Part shown: piece by piece, positions 6,823-11,325 of the stretch
Numbering within the stretch: position 1 is the stretch's first letter
Layout: the number at the start of each line of letters is the position of its first letter
Source of the DNA: JAPLGD01 sp041302745
GTDB taxonomy: Bacteria; Bipolaricaulota; Bipolaricaulia; UBA7950; UBA9294
Length of the DNA stretch: 12,628 nt
Assembly: GCA_041302745.1 (NCBI GenBank)
Contig: JBFYQP010000143.1
Span: forward strand, 1-12,628
Direction: 5' to 3'
Position numbers and translations under genes: made by a program
The notes under the pieces: generated by a model
The model's input: the letters and a program-made list of their open reading frames with translations, nothing else
Told to the model about the DNA's origin: nothing
The model's database searches: none

Positions 6823-7242
6823 CTAGGAGACGACGCTCGCGCGAGCCGCGGCGACGTCGGCGACGGTCGTGTGTCGCAGGAAAGCGGCGACGGCGTCGTG
6901 CGCCTCGCGCCACAACGCGTGCAGCGAGCAGTTGCGCGTGCAGTCGCACGGATCGAGGAAGAGGGGGCAGTCGTTGAGCGTGCCCGGGCCGTCGACGGCG
7001 AGAACCACGTCGAGGACGGTGATCTCGTCGGCCGGCCTGGCGAGGAGGATGCCGCCCGTCTTGCCGCGCGACGTAACGATCAGGCCGGCCCGCTTGAGAA
7101 GAGCGATCGTCTTCGCGAAGTGAGGGTACGGAATGGACGCAACATCGGCGATCTCTCGCGTCGAGACGTAGTCGCCGCTCGAATGGAGGGAGACTTCGGC
7201 GAGCGCGAGAATGGCGTACTTGGCGGTCTTGGAGTAGAGCAT
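6823..7242 (-). CDS. Rrf2 family Fe-S transcriptional regulator
   Basis: A 139-residue DNA-binding regulator of the Rrf2 (IscR/NsrR/RsrR) family. It begins with the standard helix MLYSKTAKYAILALAEVS. The winged helix-turn-helix spans about 26-70 (STREIADVASIPYPHFAKTI, then AGLIVTSRGKTGGILLARP, the usual wing). The cluster region has C92, C99, C101 and C105 followed by L-H-A-L-W. C92/C99/C105 give C-x6-C-x5-C, close to the C-x5-C-x5-C of IscR and NsrR, so a 2Fe-2S or 4Fe-4S cluster sensing redox, NO or cluster supply is likely. Length and start are typical. There is no Shine-Dalgarno, and the promoter places the transcript start within about 10 nt of the ATG. It lies upstream of the oxoamine synthase on the same strand, which may be a target. 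Confidence 0.9.
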   Translation of the reverse strand: MLYSKTAKYAILALAEVSLHSSGDYVSTREIADVASIPYPHFAKTIALLKRAGLIVTSRGKTGGILLARPADEITVLDVVLAVDGPGTLNDCPLFLDPCDCTRNCSLHALWREAHDAVAAFLRHTTVADVAAARASVVS

Positions 7243-7256
7243 CCGGATTCGGGAAG

Positions 7257-7285
7257 AGGCTACGAGGTCGAGGCGAGCATGTCAA
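7257..7285 (-). promoter_or_regulatory. consensus promoter of the Rrf2 gene
   Basis: On the minus strand, a perfect TTGACA -35 box (7285-7280), 17-bp spacer and TAGCCT -10 box (7262-7257). Transcription should begin near 7250, only a few nucleotides before the ATG at 7242, so the message would have almost no leader. It lies in the 64-bp gap after the nuclease gene. Confidence 0.6.
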
Positions 7286-7288
7286 CCG

Positions 7289-7320
7289 CGAACAGGTTCG
7301 GCGTCTTCAGAACAGGTCGG
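7289..7320. promoter_or_regulatory. candidate operator: palindrome plus repeated 8-mer
   Basis: CGAAC-AG-GTTCG (7289-7300) is a perfect inverted repeat directly upstream of the -35 box of the Rrf2 gene. Its GAACAGGT core recurs at 7310-7317, exactly 20 bp away (about two helical turns) and inside the last codons of the nuclease gene. Rrf2 proteins commonly bind palindromes at their own promoters, so this is a possible autoregulatory site. It is inference only, and the second copy may be chance. Confidence 0.35.
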
Positions 7321-7960
7321 TCTGAGCCTCGGCGGACTCGGGCGGCTGGTCGACGCGGTACAGGCAGTCGGCCGGCCCGATGTCGCACCACCGGCACTCC
7401 GCCCAGACCGGGTTCTTCGCAAGCGGCTTCTCGCCGCCGATGCGCTGCACCAGTTCGACGAACTTGGCGCGGAAGACGGCGTCCAGCGAGTTCACGGGGA
7501 TCTCCATCGCGCCGGATCGATACGTCACGCGTCCGGAGAGCTTCGCCCCCGTGCAGCGGGGATCGCCGATGGGCAAGAGAAGCATGTACACGAGAACCTG
7601 TAGCTGATCTGAGGTGCGGGGCCTCCCCGTCTTACAGTCCTCGATGATGGCCTTGCCGTCACGAAGCGAGAGAATGTCCGGCTTGCCGGACACGACGATC
7701 CCCGTCTTCCCGATCCGCTTGAACGCGTTCTCGTCCTCGACGTAGACCTGCCACCCCTCGTCGAGGAGCTGCTCGCGGCGAAGCTGCACGAGCTCGTTGT
7801 GCTCCACGGTCCACGCGGCGAGGTCGAAGTCGCTCGGTAGGCGGTCGTAGTCGGAGTGGTGGGCGCGGAACCACGCCGCCCACTCGCACTGGCTCTCGCC
7901 GGCGAGGAGCTTGGTCAGCCACGTGACCCAGATGTAGGGATCGGTTCTTCGAACGGCCAT
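7307..7960 (-). CDS. PD-(D/E)XK nuclease superfamily protein with Cas4-like cysteines
   Basis: A 217-residue RecB/Cas4-type nuclease-fold protein, probably metal dependent and acting on DNA. The core is visible: G-K-P-D95 (motif II Asp), then I-I-E107-D-C-K110-T-G (motif III E-x-x-K), then the helix with Q119, Q121 and Y125 (DQLQVLVYM) that matches the Q-x(2-3)-Y element of this group. One Cys near the N-terminus (C25 in SQCEW) and three near the C-terminus (C189-x2-C192-x6-C199) match the 'iron staple' layout of Cas4 and AddB, so a 4Fe-4S cluster is likely. No CRISPR array, cas gene, helicase or recombination gene lies nearby. The start is firm: AGGAGG lies about 5 nt before the ATG. It may share transcripts with the Rrf2 gene 64 bp downstream. 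Confidence 0.8.
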   Translation of the reverse strand: MAVRRTDPYIWVTWLTKLLAGESQCEWAAWFRAHHSDYDRLPSDFDLAAWTVEHNELVQLRREQLLDEGWQVYVEDENAFKRIGKTGIVVSGKPDILSLRDGKAIIEDCKTGRPRTSDQLQVLVYMLLLPIGDPRCTGAKLSGRVTYRSGAMEIPVNSLDAVFRAKFVELVQRIGGEKPLAKNPVWAECRWCDIGPADCLYRVDQPPESAEAQTDLF

Positions 7961-7986
7961 CGGCCCTCCTCGTTGTCTCCCGCGAG

Positions 7987-8015
7987 AGCCTAGTGGGCGG
8001 GCGGCGCGAGATCAA
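7987..8015 (-). promoter_or_regulatory. probable promoter of the nuclease gene
   Basis: On the minus strand, TTGATC (8015-8010), 17-bp spacer, TAGGCT (7992-7987). Transcription would begin near 7980, about 20 nt before the ATG at 7960 and just upstream of its AGGAGG. The match is partial. Confidence 0.4.
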
Positions 8016-8058
8016 GCAGCCGGAAGGCGTCTGCGGGCGGGCGCGCTGACGCGCGAAG

Positions 8059-8087
8059 TTGAAGTCCCCTTCCTGCGTCTCTAGAAT
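8059..8087 (+). promoter_or_regulatory. promoter of the tRNA-Ser/SRP RNA unit
   Basis: TTGAAG (8059-8064), exactly 17 bp, TAGAAT (8082-8087). The predicted start near 8094-8096 is only 2-4 nt before the first base of tRNA-Ser, so the tRNA would have almost no 5' leader. No second promoter is visible between the tRNA and the SRP RNA. Confidence 0.7.
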
Positions 8088-8097
8088 GACGGTCGTT

Positions 8098-8188
8098 GGA
8101 GGGGTGGGTGAGCGGCCGAAGCCGCCGGTTTGGAGAACCGGTGTACTCCTCGTGGGTACCGCGGGTTCAAATCCCGCCCCCTCCGCCA
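8098..8188 (+). tRNA. tRNA-Ser (anticodon GGA)
   Basis: A complete cloverleaf with CCA encoded. The acceptor GGAGGGG pairs with CCCCTCC (8178-8184), followed by discriminator G8185 and CCA 8186-8188. The D arm lies at 8107-8123. Anticodon stem CCGGT/ACCGG holds loop TTGGAGA with anticodon GGA at 8132-8134. The long class II variable arm pairs GTACTC with GGGTAC. The T arm GCGGG-TTCAAAT-CCCGC is perfect. The long variable arm and G discriminator are serine identity elements. It would read UCC and UCU codons. Its 3' end directly adjoins the SRP RNA. Confidence 0.97.
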
Positions 8189-8462
8189 ACGCCTGTGCTA
8201 GGTGGGGGGCTAGCGGTCCCCTACATCCAGAACCCGCTCTAGTGGAACCGAAGGGTTTCCGGAGGGGAAAGGCGGGAGGGTCCGTCCACGAGCAAGTGGC
8301 GTTGACGGTCGAGCCCTCTGCGGCGCATGTCGGCGAACCCCGTCAGGCCCGGAAGGGAGCAGCGGTAAGCTGGCCTCTGCGGGTGTTAGAGGTCTACTTG
8401 GCCTGAGCTGTCTACTCGCGAAGCGCCTCTTTCCTTTCTTCGATGGAGCCACGCACAGGCGC
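8189..8462 (+). ncRNA. ffs: large (Alu-containing) signal recognition particle RNA
   Basis: RNA scaffold of the signal recognition particle, which targets nascent membrane and secreted proteins with Ffh. The helix 8 core is unmistakable: GTCAGGCCCGGAAGGGAGCA with its GGAA tetraloop at 8351-8354 and the AGCAGC internal loop. The 5' part has the Alu-domain pattern of Bacillus-type scRNA (GTGCTAGGTGGGG, AGCGGTCCCCTAC, CCCGCTCTAG). The 3' arm GGTCTACTTGGCCTGAGC also resembles that RNA. Ends are set by a perfect 9-bp closing helix: CGCCTGTGC (8190-8198) with GCACAGGCG (8453-8461). At about 272 nt it matches the long bacterial form, not the roughly 110-nt 4.5S form. The 5' end abuts the tRNA-Ser CCA. 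No clear T-tract terminator follows. Confidence 0.95.
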
Positions 8463-8490
8463 TCTCTTCCGTCCGCAATCGGCGAGAAGC

Positions 8491-8620
8491 GTCCGCAGTC
8501 CGGGGTCCGGAGTCCATGGTCACTCCACCCGCGCGTGAAGGTAGTTATGCGGGTCGTTTGTCGAAAGGGTGCGGCCTCCGTGCGGAGAACGGTCCTGACC
8601 GCAGACACCGGACTGCGGAC
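8491..8620. repeat. cluster of inverted repeats between SRP RNA and radical SAM gene
   Basis: A perfect 13-bp inverted repeat, GTCCGCAGTCCGG (8491-8503) with CCGGACTGCGGAC (8608-8620), brackets the 177-bp gap. Within it are further small palindromes: CGGTC-CT-GACCG (8590-8601) and CCGCAG/CTGCGG (8599-8604 with 8613-8618). A partial copy of the arm, GTCCGCAATC, lies at 8471-8480. No gene is visible in the gap. It may act as a two-way terminator or structured mRNA end for the converging SRP RNA and radical SAM transcripts, or be a copy of a dispersed GTCCGCAGTCCGG-type repeat. Confidence 0.5.
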
Positions 8621-8639
8621 ATCGGACCATGTACGCAGT

Positions 8640-9722
8640 CTAGGGTTTCTCGGCAAGCCCCTTTACCCACTCTCGCCGCTTCCACAGCGCGCAGCGTCCG
8701 TCTGTCTCGTCCAACGTGACCTCTTCGGCCCGAATCTTCCGGAAGAGGGGGGACGCGAGGGCCTCGCGGAAGGAGACCTCAAGGAGGTTCGAGTCGGAGT
8801 AGGGGGAGAACGGGCAGGGCTCGACGTCGCCGTAGGCGTTGATGTGGAGGAATCCCTTCCCCGCCGCGAGGCACCCGCCGAACGCGACTTCGTCGTTTGG
8901 GAAGGAGATGAAGAGGGCGGGCATCGTGCGGCGATACTGCGTCAGCCGGCGCGCGAGCTCGGCGACTTGGTCCGGTGCGAGTTGCAGCTCGTCGGTGCCG
9001 GGTTCGACGGGCACGTAGTTGATGTAGTAGAAGAGGCGGCAGCCGCGGCGGGTGAGGTCGCGCACGTACGCCTCGCCCGTCGCTTCCTCGAAGTTGGAGC
9101 GGGTGAGCGTCGTCGAGGTGCCGAAGACGACGTGGCGGGCGCGAAGCTCCGTCATGGCGGCCGTGACGCGCTCGTACGCTCCCGCGCCGCGGCGCGCGTC
9201 GGTCTCGTTCTTCCCGCCCTCGATGCTGAGAACGGGGATGACGTGGGAGGCGCCGCGCAGCGTTCGAATGGCGCCGTCGTCGAGAAGGGAGCCGTTCGTG
9301 AAGAGGAGGAAGAGGATCTCGGGCGCGGCGAGGACGTCGTCGAGGAGAGCGCGACGCAAGAGCGGCTCTCCTCCGGCGAGGAGCATCACCGACACGCCGA
9401 GGTCCCGCGCTTCACGGAAGAGAGCTCCGACGCGCTCGTCGCTCATCTCCGGACGAGCGGCGCGATGGAGAATGCTCGCATAGCAGCCGGCGCAGGCGAG
9501 GTTGCAGGCTCCCGTGACGCTAAAGATCACGAACGGAGGGACGTGGAGCCCCAGGCTTTCCTCGAGGCTCCGGCGCCGGGCGGCGCGCTGCTGGCCGCGG
9601 AGCAGGCGCACTGCCCGCAGCGCAAGGCGGGGGTTGCCGCGGGTGATTCGTACGCCGGTACGCAGTACGTCGAGGATGGAAGCGTCGAACGCCGGGTCGC
9701 CCTTTCCGTTGTCCCTGTTCAC
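8640..9722 (-). CDS. radical SAM protein with reduced SPASM-like C-terminus
   Basis: A 360-residue radical SAM enzyme. The cluster motif is C73-N-L-A-C77-A-G-C80. The SAM-binding GGEP is at 117-120 and the strand ILFLLFTNGSLL follows at about 136-147. After the barrel, the segment GDVEPCPFSPYSDSNLLEVS with C303, plus C284 and C344, has the shape of a SPASM/twitch domain, but only three cysteines remain instead of the usual seven, so at most one auxiliary cluster could form. The overall layout resembles PqqE/NirJ/AlbA-type maturases. No precursor peptide or heme genes adjoin it, so the substrate is unknown. The start is GTG at 9722 with AAGGGA a few nt upstream; the open frame continues to 9974, but those residues look non-coding. 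Confidence 0.85.
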   Translation of the reverse strand: MNRDNGKGDPAFDASILDVLRTGVRITRGNPRLALRAVRLLRGQQRAARRRSLEESLGLHVPPFVIFSVTGACNLACAGCYASILHRAARPEMSDERVGALFREARDLGVSVMLLAGGEPLLRRALLDDVLAAPEILFLLFTNGSLLDDGAIRTLRGASHVIPVLSIEGGKNETDARRGAGAYERVTAAMTELRARHVVFGTSTTLTRSNFEEATGEAYVRDLTRRGCRLFYYINYVPVEPGTDELQLAPDQVAELARRLTQYRRTMPALFISFPNDEVAFGGCLAAGKGFLHINAYGDVEPCPFSPYSDSNLLEVSFREALASPLFRKIRAEEVTLDETDGRCALWKRREWVKGLAEKP

Positions 9723-10090
9723 GAGTCCCTTCTTCTGATTCCTGAGTTGGGCGGATTGTAGGGCGGTCGTCGCCGAAGCGCATGCGCGACACACGTCCTG
9801 CTGTTCACGCCCAACAAGAGTCCGAGGTTTCGAAAAGACACCGCTCACCCAGGACATCTGTCGGGTCGCGTCGGGGGACGTTCCGGGAACGGCGTCGCGA
9901 AGCTTGATTCGCCGGGCTCCGCGGGGGATGCGCGGCTTTCGCCCCGGAAGGCGGGAGGTGTAGGATGGTCGCACGGGTGGGAGATCTGCGAGGGGATCCC
10001 GCCACCTTTCGTGAGGGGAAGTTCCGGGCCGTTCGGGTGAACGAAGAAGGGTTCGTCCACAAGGGGGGGCGTGTGCGGGAGCAACAAACC
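9723..10090. other. 368-bp intergenic region between divergent genes
   Basis: No convincing gene on either strand. On the minus strand a TACAAT (9760-9755), about 33 nt before the radical SAM start, could be its -10 box, but no good -35 is visible. The right half holds an inverted repeat, GGCGGGA (9950-9956) with TCCCGCC (9997-10003), and a GC-rich stretch with smaller palindromes around 9912-9950. A ribosome site GGGAG at 10077-10081 belongs to the kinase at 10091. The plus-strand frame is open across 9965-10090, but there is no ribosome site or recognisable domain before 10091. Confidence 0.5.
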
Positions 10091-10738
10091 ATGATTCTCT
10101 TTGAAGGCAACATCGCAGCAGGCAAGAGCACGGTGGGGCGAAGACTGGCGGAATCGGGTTTGTTCGGTTTCATCGAGGAGCCCGTAGGTGCTTGGCAGAA
10201 AGACTTCGAGGAGAACCTCCTCGATCTCTTCTATCGCGACGCGCATCGCTGGGCGTTCACGTTCCAGCTCGCGGCGTTCACGACGCGAGCGAAGACGTGG
10301 ACGGAGGTTCTCGCGATGACCGACCACTCGGACGTGGTCCTCGAGCGATCGATTTACTGCGACCGCTACGTCTTCGCCAAGAACTGCTTCCAGACAGGGC
10401 TCATGTCGAAGACGGAGTGGCAGCTGTACTGCAAGCTGTGGGACTGGCTCCAGGCGAACTGGTGCGCCGAACCGGACAAGATCGTCTACCTGCGCACTCC
10501 GGCCGACGTCTGCCACGACCGGATCACGTGCCGCGGACGAAACGAGGAGACGGCGATTCCGCTCGAGTACCTGAGGGACCTCGAGGCGCTGCATGACGAG
10601 TGGCTGCTTGACAACCCGAGGGCGGTGATTCTCGACGGCTGCCGGCAGTGGCAAGCAGAGGAGATCTACGACGTCCTGAAGGCGGCGGGCGTCCCGCTCG
10701 GGGGCCGGAAGGCGGCGGCCGGAACGCGCGTCGAGTAG
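10091..10738 (+). CDS. deoxynucleoside kinase (dNK/dGK-dCK family)
   Basis: A 215-residue salvage kinase that phosphorylates a deoxynucleoside to its monophosphate. The Walker A loop is G6-N-I-A-A-G-K12-S-T. The E30-P-V-G...W35 segment matches the substrate-side E-P-V/W motif. The E85-R86-S87 triad (VVLERSIYCDRYVF) is the family signature for the 5'-hydroxyl and sugar contacts. The LID helix carries R144, R148 and R150, followed by E152/E153 and L-E-Y-L, as in Drosophila dNK and bacterial dAK/dGK. The base specificity (dA, dG, dC or dT) cannot be read safely. The start at 10091 begins exactly at the P-loop strand, with GGGAG 9 nt upstream. The last 12 residues are low-complexity. A strong terminator follows, so it is probably monocistronic. 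Confidence 0.9.
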   Translation: MILFEGNIAAGKSTVGRRLAESGLFGFIEEPVGAWQKDFEENLLDLFYRDAHRWAFTFQLAAFTTRAKTWTEVLAMTDHSDVVLERSIYCDRYVFAKNCFQTGLMSKTEWQLYCKLWDWLQANWCAEPDKIVYLRTPADVCHDRITCRGRNEETAIPLEYLRDLEALHDEWLLDNPRAVILDGCRQWQAEEIYDVLKAAGVPLGGRKAAAGTRVE

Positions 10739-10765
10739 ACGTCATCGAGCGATCCGTAGACATGG

Positions 10766-10800
10766 ACGGGCGTGCGCCTCTCGGCGTGCGCCCGTTTTCT
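10766..10800 (+). terminator. rho-independent terminator after the deoxynucleoside kinase
   Basis: A 13-bp stem, ACGGGCGTGCGCC (10766-10778) and GGCGTGCGCCCGT (10783-10795), closes a TCTC loop. The two central TG/TG positions pair as G-U wobbles in RNA, so the hairpin is continuous. TTTTCTCTT follows. It lies 28 bp after the stop codon. Confidence 0.85.
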
Positions 10801-10866
10801 CTTGGCGCGTCCCGATCCTGTAGGGTGGAGGGCGTCGGCGTCGTGAACGCCGTCGGAAGGAGGCCT

Positions 10867-11244
10867 ATGCTGCCACTCATCCTGCGGGTCGCCGGGTGTC
10901 TCGTGCTCCTCGCGTGGGGGATCGCTCATCTTGTGCCGGTGCGCTCGATCGTCCGAGGGTTCGGGGAAACCTCGAGGGACAATCGACGCATCGTCGTCGC
11001 TACGTGGATCTTCGAGGGGATGACGCTCCTGTTCGTCGGAGCGTTGGTGGGGCTGGTGACCTACTACGGCTCGTTCGGCGGGAGGCTCGAGACGACCCTG
11101 GTCAACGCCTGCGTGGGGCTGCTCTTCGCAAGCGCCATCCTCGGCGCGTTCACCAAGGCGCGGACGAAGTCGCTGCCGATGCGCCTGTGCCCGTGGATCG
11201 AAGCCTCGGTGGGAGCTCTCTTCCTCATCTCGGGCGTCCTCTAG
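10867..11244 (+). CDS. four-helix integral membrane protein, unknown function
   Basis: A 125-residue inner-membrane protein with four predicted transmembrane helices, at about 2-20 (LPLILRVAGCLVLLAWGIA), 43-66, 75-95 and 107-125. Between the first two is a polar loop with H-L-V-P-V-R-S-I-V-R-G-F-G and S-R-D-N-R-R, which looks like the conserved part of the protein. I recognise the general type (small conserved hypothetical membrane protein) but no named family. The start has AAGGAGG (10857-10863) only 3 nt before the ATG, a short but usable spacing. It lies between the kinase terminator and the promoter of the next gene, so it is likely transcribed alone; its promoter is not obvious. Confidence 0.75.
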   Translation: MLPLILRVAGCLVLLAWGIAHLVPVRSIVRGFGETSRDNRRIVVATWIFEGMTLLFVGALVGLVTYYGSFGGRLETTLVNACVGLLFASAILGAFTKARTKSLPMRLCPWIEASVGALFLISGVL

Positions 11245-11310
11245 CGGCCTCCGTGTCTCGCACTCCGGCGAGGGAGAGCGCGCCATCTTCGTTCGGAAGC
11301 CGGTTGCCGG

Positions 11311-11316
11311 TATAAT
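11311..11316 (+). promoter_or_regulatory. perfect -10 box, leaderless start of ATP-cone kinase gene
   Basis: TATAAT lies 9 nt before the ATG at 11326. Transcription should begin at about 11322-11326, at or next to the start codon. The -35 region (around 11288-11293) is weak. No Shine-Dalgarno is present, as expected for a leaderless message. Confidence 0.65.
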
Positions 11317-11325
11317 GGCGGCGCC

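Noticed and set aside
6430..7647. 405-codon plus-strand open frame across the oxoamine synthase, Rrf2 and nuclease genes
   Set aside because: It crosses three well-supported minus-strand genes and their promoters, and its translation is Arg-rich filler.
7307..7960. CRISPR adaptation module
   Set aside because: The nuclease resembles Cas4, but no repeat-spacer array and no cas1/cas2 are in the window.
8535..9761. 408-codon open frame antisense to the radical SAM gene
   Set aside because: No recognisable domain; the minus strand carries C-x3-C-x2-C and GGEP in the right order.
9723..9974. 84-residue N-terminal extension of the radical SAM protein
   Set aside because: Arg/Ser/Pro-rich text without domain character. 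GTG at 9722 has a ribosome site, and a possible -10 box lies inside the extension.
9845..10654. 269-codon open frame antisense to the deoxynucleoside kinase
   Set aside because: Shadow of a gene with clear P-loop, ERS and LID motifs.
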